Shown here: positions 25,593-34,057 of the stretch, piece by piece
Layout: each line of letters begins with the position of its first letter
Numbering within the stretch: the first letter of the stretch is position 1
Assembly (NCBI RefSeq): GCF_014773225.1
Contig: NZ_JACXAJ010000005.1
Span: 154,108-218,107 of the forward strand
DNA: 64,000 nt
DNA from: Pontibacter aquaedesilientis
Lineage (GTDB): Bacteria; Bacteroidota; Bacteroidia; Cytophagales; Hymenobacteraceae
Direction of reading: 5' to 3'
Notes under the pieces: model-generated
Database searches by the model: none
The model's input: only the letters and a program-made list of their open reading frames with translations
Told to the model about the DNA's origin: nothing
Made by a program: the position numbers and the translations under genes

Positions 25593-26546
25593 ATGCCCAT
25601 TCTTCCGTCCCTGCACAAATCCCCTTTCTACCTATTCAACGGGCATATACAAACCATTGTGCCAGGCCTGTTCAGGCAGGTGGAAGGTGTGGCGTACCAC
25701 CGCGAACGGCTGATCACACCCGATGACGACTTCATTGACATCGACTGGTCCCGCGTTAAGTCCAGGTCGCTTGCCATCCTTTCGCATGGGCTGGAGGGCG
25801 ACTCGCACCGACCCTACATTATGGGTATGGTGAAGGTGCTCAATGAGCGTGGCGTGGATGCGCTGGCCTGGAACTACCGCAGCTGTAGCGGCGAACCCAA
25901 CAAACTGCTCCGCTCCTACCACCTGGGGGCTTCCGACGACCTTGATTTTGTGGTACGCCATGCGCTCGGCACAGGCGATTATGAAACCGTATACCTGATT
26001 GGCTTTAGTGCCGGCGGAAACATCAGTCTCAAATACCTGGGAGAGGCACCCGATCAGGTGCCATCAGAAGTGAAGCGGGCCTCGGTCTTCTCGGTACCGG
26101 TTGATCTGAAAGGCTCTGCGCAGCGCATTTCCAGGCTGTATACCCAACGATTCCTCAGAACATTGGGCCAAAAGCTGGAACAAAAAAAGGAGATGTACCC
26201 GGATGAGTTGGACCTGAGCGATTATAGCCTCTTTTGGTCTTTCCCCGAGTTTGACGACAAGTATACAGCGCCGCTACATGGCTTCAAGAGCGCCGACGAT
26301 TACTACAGACGTGTGAGCAGCAGGCAATTTCTGAAAAACATCAAGGTTCCTACCCTGCTGGTGAATGCCATGAACGATCCGTTTTTGTCGGAAAGCTGCT
26401 ACCCACTGGAAGAGGCAGAGCTTAACCCGTTTTTCTACCTGGAAATCCCGGAAGATGGTGGCCACGTGGGTTTTGCTGAAGATCTCCGGAACAATATCTA
26501 CTACTCCGAAGCCCGGGCGGTGCGGTTTCTGCTGGACGGGGAGTAG
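25593..26546 (+). CDS. YheT-family alpha/beta hydrolase
   Basis: A 317-residue hydrolase of the YheT/ABHD1-like group. FYLFNGHIQTIVPGLFR is the typical N-terminus and SHGLEGDSHRPYIMGMVKVL the oxyanion region. GFSAGGNISLKYLGE is the nucleophile elbow, NAMNDPFLSE holds the acid and GGHVGF the catalytic His. Family members act on esters or lipids, but the substrate is unresolved. It is followed by a word-repeat hairpin and the convergent rsmG. Confidence 0.85.
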   Translation: MPILPSLHKSPFYLFNGHIQTIVPGLFRQVEGVAYHRERLITPDDDFIDIDWSRVKSRSLAILSHGLEGDSHRPYIMGMVKVLNERGVDALAWNYRSCSGEPNKLLRSYHLGASDDLDFVVRHALGTGDYETVYLIGFSAGGNISLKYLGEAPDQVPSEVKRASVFSVPVDLKGSAQRISRLYTQRFLRTLGQKLEQKKEMYPDELDLSDYSLFWSFPEFDDKYTAPLHGFKSADDYYRRVSSRQFLKNIKVPTLLVNAMNDPFLSESCYPLEEAELNPFFYLEIPEDGGHVGFAEDLRNNIYYSEARAVRFLLDGE

Positions 26547-26622
26547 TTTAATTGTTAAATGGCTTAACTGTCAAATTGTTGGTTCGACAAAAACCATTCA
26601 GCAATTTAACCATTAAACCATA
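26547..26622. repeat. Inverted word-repeat array (TTAAATGG type), copy 1
   Basis: Left arm AATTGTTAAATGGCTTAACTG is mirrored by AATTTAACCATTAAACCAT on the right. The middle carries AATTGTTGGTTCG, which recurs exactly in the array at 27758-27855. The array occupies the gap between the convergent yheT-like gene and rsmG and could terminate both. Confidence 0.65.
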
Positions 26623-26633
26623 TAGCTATTCCA

Positions 26634-27266
26634 TTAAGGCATTGGAACGACAACCACCTTTTTCGTCTCAAAAAACTCCTCTGTGAAGTAGTCTTTCAAT
26701 TCATAGGTTTTGGTGATCAGGCCTGACTCGGCCAGTTCTTCCTGCAGGTCGCCGCCTTTGAGGTAGTAAATGCCCTTGCTGGCTATTTTATCTTTCTTGA
26801 AACTGTTCATCACCCAAGGGTAGAAATTGGCCAGCCTTGTAACGGCGCGGCTCACCACAAAGTCAAACTTCTCGCGTACCTGCTCGGCTCTTGTTTGCGT
26901 GGCTGTCACGTTTTGCAAATGCAGTTCGCGGGCGATCTCCTGCACAACGTGTATTTTCTTGCCGATAGAGTCCACCAGGTGAAACTTCACATCCGGGAAC
27001 ATGACCGCCAAAGGCAACCCCGGAAGACCACCGCCAGTCCCCACATCCAACACATGGGCATTGGCCGGAAACTGAATTACTTTGGCTATGCCCAGCGAGT
27101 GCAGGATATGATGCACCCCGATGTGGTCCATGTCTTTGCGCGAGATCACGTTTATTTTCTCATTCCACTCTTCGTACAGCTCAGCCATGCGCTCATACTT
27201 TTGAAGTTGGTCTTCGGTGAGCTCAGGAAAATAACCTGACAACAAGGTGCGGATGGAGATGGACAT
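26634..27266 (-). CDS. rsmG: 16S rRNA guanine-527 N7-methyltransferase
   Basis: A 210-residue SAM-dependent methyltransferase (RsmG/GidB) that modifies G527 in 16S rRNA. YEEWNEKINVISRKDMDHI is the N-terminal signature, VLDVGTGGGLPGLPLAVMFP the SAM motif, and LVDSIGKKI motif II. FDFVVSRAVTRLANFYPWV is the RsmG-specific region. Unlike the common arrangement it is not beside mnmG. Flanked by word-repeat arrays on both sides. Confidence 0.94.
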   Translation of the reverse strand: MSISIRTLLSGYFPELTEDQLQKYERMAELYEEWNEKINVISRKDMDHIGVHHILHSLGIAKVIQFPANAHVLDVGTGGGLPGLPLAVMFPDVKFHLVDSIGKKIHVVQEIARELHLQNVTATQTRAEQVREKFDFVVSRAVTRLANFYPWVMNSFKKDKIASKGIYYLKGGDLQEELAESGLITKTYELKDYFTEEFFETKKVVVVPMP

Positions 27267-27272
27267 AGTTTC

Positions 27273-27385
27273 AGTTTAGAAGTTAGAAAGTTTAGAAGTT
27301 AGAAAGTTAGGGGCTTAGAAAGTTGAAAAGTGTAAGGCAGTGTTAAGTCACTTTTTAACTTTCAAACTCATCCCTTTCTAACTTG
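27273..27385. repeat. Inverted word-repeat array (TTAGAAAGTT type)
   Basis: Tandem words TTAGAAGTTAGAAAGTTTAG fill the left half, and AACTTTCAAACTC...TTTCTAACTT fill the right half. The same words occur at 5240-5291, 12199-12254 and 30955-31082. The array lies between rsmG and the small membrane protein gene and includes the last codons of the latter. Confidence 0.65.
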
Positions 27386-27596
27386 TCACAAGGTATAGCA
27401 TACCTGCCAAAATAGCCACTGCGACTACAACGGCGAGGGCCATCAAGATGTCGAACAGGAGCACCAAGCCGGCGTTACGGTACTGGCCTTCATACTTACG
27501 CTGGAGCGCCTGCCGGGCTTCCTCCTCACCTTTGTAGCGCAGGTATAGGTGCAGCCGGCCCATTCCTAGCAGTATGGCTTCGCTCAGGCTTCGCAT
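27378..27596 (-). CDS. Small membrane protein, unknown function
   Basis: About 72 residues from the ATG at 27596 (MRSLSEAILLGMGRLHLYLR); a TTG at 27611 is possible but less likely. The N-terminal half is amphipathic and charged (YKGEEEARQALQRKYEGQ), and the C-terminal half is a single long hydrophobic segment (about 45-70). I recognise no family. It lies downstream of the sigma factor gene on the same strand but is separated from it by about 250 bases with a word-repeat array. Confidence 0.55.
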   Translation of the reverse strand: MRSLSEAILLGMGRLHLYLRYKGEEEARQALQRKYEGQYRNAGLVLLFDILMALAVVVAVAILAGMLYLVTS

Positions 27597-27757
27597 GATT
27601 GGTGTTGGCAAGGTATAGCTTCTGTTCTTTTTACCGCCTCATGACAGCAAAAGGCACTGCAAAAATATAAAATAAGTATGGAAACACACCCAAAATTAAA
27701 GCCCCTGACGCACAAGGCGACAAGGGCTCTAAAAACGTAATCAATATTTTTTTCTCA

Positions 27758-27855
27758 ATGGTTAAATGGCTGCATTGTTTAATTGTTGGTTCGCAGAACG
27801 ATATCCCTCTTAATTGATCAACAATTTAACAGTTTAGCCATTCGACCATTAAATC
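27758..27855. repeat. Inverted word-repeat array (TTAAATGG type), copy 2
   Basis: GGTTAAATGGCTGCATTG on the left is mirrored by AACAGTTTAGCCATTCGACC on the right. AATTGTTGGTTCG is shared exactly with the array at 26547. It lies directly downstream of the ECF sigma gene on the minus strand and overlaps its stop codon. Confidence 0.65.
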
Positions 27856-28457
27856 AAGTGCTTCTTGTTCTTCACCATGTCATAGAGCAACTCGCGGGCG
27901 CGGTGTAGCTGGGCTTTTACGGTGCCGAGCGGAGCGTTCAGTTCAGTGGCGATCTCTTCGTATGACAGCTCGTTGAAATAACGGAGCGTTACCAGGCGCT
28001 GGTACTTTTCGGGCAGCTTAGCCACCACGTACTGCATGATTTCGATCTTCTGATTCTTAATCGCCTCTTCCTGCGGGTTCAGGTTCTTGTCCTTGAAGTC
28101 GATCGTGATCTCGTCGCCATTGTCTATCTTAATGGCCGAGTCGATGCTCATGGTCTTGATTCTGTTCTTACGGATGAAGTCGATACAGTTGTTGGTCGCG
28201 ATGCGGAACAGCCAGGTACTAAAGGCGTACTCTGGGTTGAACTTGTGCAGGTTGCGAAAAGCTTTGGCAAAAGCCTCTATTGTTAAGTCCTCGGCATCGT
28301 CAGCGTTACGCACCATTTTGAGCACCACGTGGTATACCGGCTTCTTATAGATACTCATCAACTCAGCATAAGCTTTCTCGTCGTTTTCCTCGACAGCCGC
28401 CTGAATCAGCTTGAAATCGTGCTTCGCTTTTGCGGAGAATTGTTTGTTTACTTCCAT
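27849..28457 (-). CDS. ECF-type RNA polymerase sigma factor
   Basis: A 202-residue sigma-70 family protein of the extracytoplasmic-function type. Region 2 (about 25-95) includes DAEDLTIEAFAKAFRNL and STWLFRIATNNCIDFIRKNR. Region 4 (about 140-195) contains LPEKYQRLVTLRYFNELSYE and the helix-turn-helix TELNAPLGTVKAQLHRAREL. No anti-sigma gene is adjacent. Instead the gene overlaps the 3' end of a glycosyltransferase gene by 10 bases, so the two are translated together. This unusual pairing offers the only hint about its signal. Confidence 0.9.
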   Translation of the reverse strand: MEVNKQFSAKAKHDFKLIQAAVEENDEKAYAELMSIYKKPVYHVVLKMVRNADDAEDLTIEAFAKAFRNLHKFNPEYAFSTWLFRIATNNCIDFIRKNRIKTMSIDSAIKIDNGDEITIDFKDKNLNPQEEAIKNQKIEIMQYVVAKLPEKYQRLVTLRYFNELSYEEIATELNAPLGTVKAQLHRARELLYDMVKNKKHLI

Positions 28458-29551
28458 CTGATTTGTTTGTTCATTACAACAGATACCCCAAGGAGCAGGT
28501 AACTAAAAAAATAGGCAATATCGAGCAGCGGCAATAGCGGTAAGGATACTTTCTCATCGAGTCGTTGCGCCACCTTCAGGTATACCGGGAAGACTACCAG
28601 ATACCTTAATGCGATAAGCGCAGCCAATATAGTCAAATGACTATTCAGAACAAGAAGAATAATAACCAGTAAGTAGAAAAGAATATTGGATGAAATAAAA
28701 GCCCCTATCCTCCCTTTGTCTGCCGCATTGTACTGCCTGCCAGCGGCCATGTGCCTTCTTTTCTGCACTAGCCACTCCCGAAACGTCTTTTTAGGAATGC
28801 TGACCGTTTGCCCTTCCTTGCTGATAACAATGCTTGCTTTACTATTGTTGACGGCATCGCGAACAAAAAGGTCATCGTCGCCGCCAGTAGTTTTGATATG
28901 AGATGCAAACCCTTTGTTTCTAAAGAAACAAGACTTGGTATAAGATAAGTTTCGCCCCACGCCCATGTAAGCGTATCCCTTGTTTGCATGAGACAAATAC
29001 TGAATTGCGGTCACTAAGGTTTCATATCTGATAAGATGATTTAAAAAACCCTTCCATTTGGTGTAGGGCGAATAACCGATAACCAAATCAACCCCAGCGG
29101 CATAGCCACTCTGCATTTTTTCGATCCACAAAGGGCTGCACGGTCGGCAGTCTGCATCTGTGAACAGCATATGTTCGTAACGGGCCGCCCGTATACCCAA
29201 AGCGAGGGCGTATTTTTTTGGATTGAGGTACTCCGGTGTCTTCTTGATGGTCACCACCCTGAAGTTCGGAAACTGCCGCTCCAGTTCGTACACGTAGAAT
29301 TCTGTGTCATCGTCTGAGCGGTCATTGACCAGTACAATCTCAAACTCAGGGTATTGCTGGTCGAGCAGCATCGGCAGCAGCTCAATCAGGTTGTCGAGCT
29401 CGTTATGTGCCGCCACAATCACAGAAACCGGTCGGCGGGTATCCGGCTCCGGGTCCTTATACCTGCTCAGGGGCAGAAAGTAGAAGAAAGCGTAATACAG
29501 CTGTACCAACACGCAGCATGCCAGCACTGCCAGGAGTATAAGTGGAATCAA
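28448..29551 (-). CDS. Membrane-bound glycosyltransferase, family 2
   Basis: A 367-residue GT-A glycosyltransferase. An N-terminal membrane segment (about 1-24) precedes the catalytic domain. VSVIVAAHNELDNLIELLPM starts the nucleotide-binding fold, LVNDRSDDDTEFYV follows, LFTDADCRPCSPLWIEKM holds the metal-binding DxD-type motif, and GGDDDLFVRDAV holds the acceptor-side acidic residues. Two or three C-terminal segments (about 290-360) suggest coupling of polymer synthesis to export. The start appears to be TTG at 29551, since no ATG precedes conserved residues. Overlaps the sigma gene by 10 bases. Confidence 0.85.
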   Translation of the reverse strand: MIPLILLAVLACCVLVQLYYAFFYFLPLSRYKDPEPDTRRPVSVIVAAHNELDNLIELLPMLLDQQYPEFEIVLVNDRSDDDTEFYVYELERQFPNFRVVTIKKTPEYLNPKKYALALGIRAARYEHMLFTDADCRPCSPLWIEKMQSGYAAGVDLVIGYSPYTKWKGFLNHLIRYETLVTAIQYLSHANKGYAYMGVGRNLSYTKSCFFRNKGFASHIKTTGGDDDLFVRDAVNNSKASIVISKEGQTVSIPKKTFREWLVQKRRHMAAGRQYNAADKGRIGAFISSNILFYLLVIILLVLNSHLTILAALIALRYLVVFPVYLKVAQRLDEKVSLPLLPLLDIAYFFSYLLLGVSVVMNKQIRWK

Positions 29552-29720
29552 ATTCTTTTAATCGTTGATTGTTGGATCGTTAACTTGCCGTGCGGGTCGA
29601 CACCCGGGACCGCCTGTTAGCGACATGCACCTTTGACAATCAAAAATAGATATAATTAAGCCATTTGCGAACATCTGCACGATTTAATAATTGTTTATGT
29701 TTTGTGGGCCCGCACTTTGT
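29552..29720. other. Divergent gap upstream of tgt
   Basis: Starts with GTTGATTGTTGGATCGTT words like those of the composite repeat, then a CGGGTCGACACCCG inverted repeat at about 29598. AT-rich sequence leads into the tgt promoter core. Confidence 0.45.
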
Positions 29721-29727
29721 ATCTTTG
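29720..29727 (+). promoter_or_regulatory. Promoter -7 core for tgt
   Basis: TATCTTTG followed by CAG matches the -7 consensus. A TTTG at 29701-29704 is 15 bases upstream, shorter than the usual 19-21. The tgt ATG is 100 bases downstream. Confidence 0.5.
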
Positions 29728-29826
29728 CAGATTATTCAGGAAACCATTTAGCAAAGACGGCGGCTTATGAACCGCCCAAAGTGTCGGCGTGCTTCTTGCG
29801 GCATACAGCGCTGACCATCACAGACT

Positions 29827-30957
29827 ATGCAATTTTCATTAGTAGCAAAAGATATTCAGTCGAAGGCCCGTGCAGGGGTAGTGCAGACGGCACACGGCGC
29901 CATCGAAACCCCGATCTTCATGCCTGTTGGCACAGCTGGCACCGTGAAGGCAGTTCACCAGCGCGAGCTCAAGGATGACATTAAGGCGGAGATCATACTC
30001 GGCAACACTTACCACCTATACCTGCGCCCTGGCCTCAACATATTGGAGCAGGCCGGTGGCTTGCACAAGTTCAACGGCTGGGACCGACCAATTTTGACCG
30101 ACAGTGGCGGCTATCAGGTGTTCTCATTGGCGGGTACCCGAAAGATTAAGGAGGAGGGCGTCAAGTTCAAGTCGCACATCGACGGCTCTACGCTCAACTT
30201 CACGCCTGAGAATGTGATGGATACGCAGCGCACCATCGGTGCCGACATCATCATGGCGTTTGACGAATGCACCCCCTACCCTTGCGACTATACCTACGCC
30301 AAGCACTCGATGGAACGCACGCACCGTTGGCTACAGCGCTGCGTCGACCGTTTCGACAACACTGAACCCAGGTATGGCTACGACCAGACGCTCTTCCCAA
30401 TCGTGCAAGGCAGCACCTACAAAGATCTGAGAGTGCAGTCGGCTGAGACCATCGCTAGCTTTGGCCGAGAAGGCAACGCTATTGGCGGTCTGTCGGTGGG
30501 GGAGCCTGCCGAGATGATGTATGAGATGACCGAGATTGTGTGCGACATCCTGCCAGCCGACAAGCCGCGCTACCTGATGGGCGTAGGTACGCCGGCCAAC
30601 ATACTCGAAAACATAGCGTTGGGTGTGGACATGTTTGACTGCGTGCTACCTACCCGCAACGCCCGCAACGGCATGCTGTTCACGACGCAGGGCATCATCA
30701 ACATCCGCAACCAGAAGTGGTCTACTGACCACAGCCCGATCGATGCGGAACTAGGCGGCTATGTGAGCACGTTCTACAGCAAGGCTTACCTACGCCACCT
30801 GATACACAGCGGCGAATACCTGGCCGGCCAGATTGCCAGCGTGCACAACCTGACCTTCTACCTGTGGCTGGTGAAGCAGGCACGACAACACATCATCGCA
30901 GGCACTTTCCGCGACTGGAAAGACGTGATGGTGAAAAAACTGATGGTACGATTGTAG
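29827..30957 (+). CDS. tgt: tRNA-guanine transglycosylase, lacking the usual zinc cysteines
   Basis: A 376-residue enzyme that exchanges guanine for preQ1 at position 34 of queuosine tRNAs. ILTDSGGYQVFSLAGTRKI carries the catalytic acid region, GGLSVGEPAEMMYEM binds the base, and DMFDCVLPTRNARNGMLFTT holds the nucleophile region. In most bacterial enzymes a CxCxxC-x(25)-H zinc site precedes SRAYLRHL. Here the segment is DAELGGYVSTFYSKAYLRHL, with no cysteine at those positions. The overall fold and length are otherwise normal. Confidence 0.93.
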   Translation: MQFSLVAKDIQSKARAGVVQTAHGAIETPIFMPVGTAGTVKAVHQRELKDDIKAEIILGNTYHLYLRPGLNILEQAGGLHKFNGWDRPILTDSGGYQVFSLAGTRKIKEEGVKFKSHIDGSTLNFTPENVMDTQRTIGADIIMAFDECTPYPCDYTYAKHSMERTHRWLQRCVDRFDNTEPRYGYDQTLFPIVQGSTYKDLRVQSAETIASFGREGNAIGGLSVGEPAEMMYEMTEIVCDILPADKPRYLMGVGTPANILENIALGVDMFDCVLPTRNARNGMLFTTQGIINIRNQKWSTDHSPIDAELGGYVSTFYSKAYLRHLIHSGEYLAGQIASVHNLTFYLWLVKQARQHIIAGTFRDWKDVMVKKLMVRL

Positions 30958-31082
30958 TTAGAAAGTTAATAAGTTAGAAAGTTTAGAAGTTGTTTATTCT
31001 AAGGGTATAGATCATATACGCTAATAGAAATCAACTTTTGAATTTTAACTTTCTAACTTTTAAACTTTTTAACTTTTTAACT
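30955..31082. repeat. Inverted word-repeat array (TTAGAAAGTT type)
   Basis: TTAGAAAGTTAATAAGTTAG words just after the tgt stop are mirrored by TTTAACTTTCTAACTTTTAA words before the next gene. An intervening stretch carries GGGTATAG. The array likely folds as a long imperfect hairpin between tgt and the permease gene. Confidence 0.65.
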
Positions 31083-31096
31083 AAAGAAGCGCAGCG

Positions 31097-32173
31097 TTGA
31101 AGCTACTCGATAAATACATACTGAAGAAGTTCCTGACCACCTATGTGTTCACGGTGCTGATTATGGTGTCGGTGATTCTGGTGATTGACTTCACGGAAAA
31201 GAACGATGACTTCATCAAGCACAATGTGGCCATTTCGGAGATCATCTTCGACTACTACATCCACCTGATCCCGTTCTACGCCAACATGCTGAGCCCGATC
31301 ACGGTGTTCATCGCCACTGTATTCGTTACGGCCAAGATGGCCTCACATACCGAGATCGTTGCCATATTGAGCGGTGGGGTTAGCTTTAAGCGCTTCCTGG
31401 TTCCCTACCTGATAGGTGCTTCGATTATTGGTGTCCTGATTTTTGGCTTGATCGGATGGGTGATCCCGAACGCCAACAAGCAAAGCGTGGCCTTCCAGGT
31501 GAAGTATGTGAAAAGCCCTTTTACTTACGACAGCCGCAACATCCACATGAAAATAGCCCCGGATACCTATGTGTATATGGAGAGCTACAACAATACAGCG
31601 CACGTAGGGTATAACTTCGCCATTGAGCAGATTAAGGGGACAAACCTGAGCCAGAAACTCACGGCAAGCAGCGTCACCTGGAATCCGGACATTCAGAAGT
31701 GGCATGTGGACCGCTATACCTTGCGCACATTCGACGGGGAGAAAGAAACGCTATACCATGGCGAGGCACTGGACACCACGCTCAACATGTTGCCCAAGGA
31801 CTTCGAGAGCACCTACAAGCTGGAGCAAACTATGACGCTACCTGAGCTCAACCGCTTCATCAACGAAAAGATAGACCGTGGTGCTGACGACATTGAAACC
31901 TACCTTATCGAGAAGTATGAGCGATACAGCTATCCTTTTGCCATTATCATCCTGACGGTGATCGGCGTGATTGTGAGCGCCCGAAAAGCCCGTGGTGGCG
32001 TTGGCTTCCAGATTGCGCTGGGTTTCTTCCTGGCCTTTGTGTTCATCATCTTTGTGATCACCAGCCGTAGTCTGGCACAGGTAGGCGACCTGCCGCCGCA
32101 TATTGCGGCCTGGGTGCCGAGTATCATCTTTACAGGTATAGGTTTCTTGCTTTATCGTTATATTCCACGCTAA
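31097..32173 (+). CDS. LptF/LptG-family (YjgP/YjgQ) permease
   Basis: A 358-residue inner-membrane permease subunit of the lipopolysaccharide export ABC transporter type. The N-terminus KLLDKYILKKFLTTYVFTVL is the family signature. Segments are predicted at about 12-32, 52-75, 98-120 (N-terminal) and 278-298, 305-325, 333-352 (C-terminal), with a periplasmic beta-jellyroll between (about 125-270). The start is TTG at 31097. It overlaps the following EamA gene by one base (TAATG). Confidence 0.88.
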   Translation: MKLLDKYILKKFLTTYVFTVLIMVSVILVIDFTEKNDDFIKHNVAISEIIFDYYIHLIPFYANMLSPITVFIATVFVTAKMASHTEIVAILSGGVSFKRFLVPYLIGASIIGVLIFGLIGWVIPNANKQSVAFQVKYVKSPFTYDSRNIHMKIAPDTYVYMESYNNTAHVGYNFAIEQIKGTNLSQKLTASSVTWNPDIQKWHVDRYTLRTFDGEKETLYHGEALDTTLNMLPKDFESTYKLEQTMTLPELNRFINEKIDRGADDIETYLIEKYERYSYPFAIIILTVIGVIVSARKARGGVGFQIALGFFLAFVFIIFVITSRSLAQVGDLPPHIAAWVPSIIFTGIGFLLYRYIPR

Positions 32174-33120
32174 TGCCGCGTCTTAAGGATTTCATTGAGC
32201 TCCACTTCATCGTTTTTTTGTGGGGCTTTACCGCCATACTGGGCAAACTGATCACGATTCCGGCAGTAGAGCTGGTGTTTTTGCGCACCTTGATCGCGGC
32301 GCTGGCACTGGGCGCCATCATTTATAAGCGGGGTACGCCCTTCTGGCTGGGCCAGGCCAATCTGTTCAAGATAATGGGCGTTGGGTTGATGATCTCGGCG
32401 CATTGGATTTTGTTTTTCGCCTCGGCGCGGATATCCTCTGTTTCGCTGTGCCTGGTGGGTATGGCTACCTGTAGCCTGTGGACGGCACTGCTGGAACCGG
32501 CTTTCACCAGCAAAAAAATCAAGGTGCATGAGATTCTGCTGGCTTTGCTCATTCTGATGGGGCTTTACATTATCTTTCAGGCCGAAACGAAATTCAACAA
32601 TATGCTGGGCATCGGCATGGCTGTCGGATCTGCCTTATTGGGCGCTGTCTTCACGATCATCAACGCCCGCCTGGCCAAGCAACACCCCTCTACCACCATC
32701 ACCGCTTACGAAATGGCAGGTGCCTGCATCGGTACAGCGCTCTTCTTCCCGCTTTACGCCGACCTGTTTGCAGCAGACAACACACTGAACTTCGCTATGA
32801 ACGGCATGGACTGGGTATACCTGTTGGTACTGGCCTTGGTCTGCACGGTATACGCCTATACCGCATCAGTGCGGTTGATGCAGAAGATCACGGCCTATAC
32901 TATGAACCTTACTGTGAACATGGAGCCGGTCTACGGCATTCTGCTGGCCTGGCTCATCTTCAACGAAAACGAGCAGATGACCATGCATTTCTACATCGGA
33001 GCCGTGATCATCCTCCTCAGCGTGTTCATCCACCCGATACTCGACAGTTACTCAGAGCGGCGCAATAGACTAAAGCAGGCCTTTCCAGAGAAGGTAATGG
33101 TCGGGGAAGATAAGGTTTGA
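32173..33120 (+). CDS. EamA-family drug/metabolite transporter
   Basis: A 315-residue carrier with two tandem EamA domains (about 7-140 and 150-290) and about ten membrane segments. ELVFLRTLIAALALGAIIYK and the repeated VGMATCSLWTALLEPAF-type segment are typical. NLTVNMEPVYGILLAWLIF is the second-domain signature. The substrate is unknown. The ATG shares one base with the preceding stop, so translation is coupled to the LptF/G-like gene. Its last 17 codons overlap the convergent ispE. Confidence 0.85.
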   Translation: MPRLKDFIELHFIVFLWGFTAILGKLITIPAVELVFLRTLIAALALGAIIYKRGTPFWLGQANLFKIMGVGLMISAHWILFFASARISSVSLCLVGMATCSLWTALLEPAFTSKKIKVHEILLALLILMGLYIIFQAETKFNNMLGIGMAVGSALLGAVFTIINARLAKQHPSTTITAYEMAGACIGTALFFPLYADLFAADNTLNFAMNGMDWVYLLVLALVCTVYAYTASVRLMQKITAYTMNLTVNMEPVYGILLAWLIFNENEQMTMHFYIGAVIILLSVFIHPILDSYSERRNRLKQAFPEKVMVGEDKV

Positions 33121-33879
33121 TGAGCCTTCCTCTTTAAACAGACCGTAGACAGCCGAGCCGGAACCAGTCATGGAAGCATAAGTGGCACCTGCTGCGTATA
33201 GCCTCTCTTTGATTGCCGCCAATTCGGGGTATTTCGGAAACAAGGCCGTTTCAAAATCGTTCTTCAACACGTCTTTCCATACCTTGATATCCTGTTTCAG
33301 AAACATTTCGATGTCACAGCTTGGCTTTTGGGGCATGATGTTCCCGTATGCCTCGGCTGTTGTGATGTGGATACCTGGGTAGACCAACACACAGGTATAG
33401 CCTTTCAGGTCCAGCGCAACGGGCTTGAACACATCGCCCTTCTCTACCGCAATCACCGGTTTGTTCCGAATAAAGAAAGCACAGTCGCTCCCGAGTTGGC
33501 GAGCGTAACCTTCCAACTTGTCATCGCTTAAATTTAGTTCGAACAGGCTGTTGAGCTCCTTCAGCGCAAAGGCCGCATCCGAAGAACCACCACCCAAGCC
33601 CGCGCCCATCGGAATCACCTTGTGCAGATGCATGTGCACCGGAGGCAATTGAAACTCCTGCTGCAACAAATGATACGCTTTCAGGCAAAGGTTGCTGTCC
33701 GGATTGCCGGGCACAGGCAACCCGCTCATCGTGAACTCCAGCTTTTCGGCCGGCAGAATCTCCAGGGCGTCGCACCACTGCACCGGGTAGAAACAGGACT
33801 CCAGGTTATGAAACCCGTCAGGCCGCTTCTCGGTCACCAGCAGGCCGATGTTTATCTTGGCATTCGGAAAATCAAGCAT
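33070..33879 (-). CDS. ispE: 4-Diphosphocytidyl-2-C-methyl-D-erythritol kinase
   Basis: A 269-residue GHMP kinase of the non-mevalonate isoprenoid pathway. NAKINIGLLVTEKRPDGFHN is the N-terminal substrate site. IPMGAGLGGGSSDAAFALKE is the GHMP ATP loop, with the catalytic Asp in DCAFFIRNKP. MTGSGSAVYGLF is motif 3. The C-terminus FPDHYLLWKGLL matches the family's normal end, so the 51-base overlap with the EamA gene is real rather than a read-through. Confidence 0.93.
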   Translation of the reverse strand: MLDFPNAKINIGLLVTEKRPDGFHNLESCFYPVQWCDALEILPAEKLEFTMSGLPVPGNPDSNLCLKAYHLLQQEFQLPPVHMHLHKVIPMGAGLGGGSSDAAFALKELNSLFELNLSDDKLEGYARQLGSDCAFFIRNKPVIAVEKGDVFKPVALDLKGYTCVLVYPGIHITTAEAYGNIMPQKPSCDIEMFLKQDIKVWKDVLKNDFETALFPKYPELAAIKERLYAAGATYASMTGSGSAVYGLFKEEGSSNLIFPDHYLLWKGLL

Positions 33880-34057
33880 AGGTATAGGTTTTGGACTGCA
33901 AGGTACTCAAAAGCGTGTTTTATTTAGCAAGAAGAAGTACTACCATCACCATGCGAAGCGTTCCGGCTAATAGAAGCCTATTTTAAAAAACCAAAACGAC
34001 GTGGCATAAGTAATAATTTTAATATAGCCATTTCCTCTTCTTTAACTTCGGAAACAA

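Noticed and set aside
27273..27385. Possible CRISPR array at the TTAGAAAGTT words
   Set aside because: Units vary, are inverted halfway and have no spacers of equal length or cas genes.
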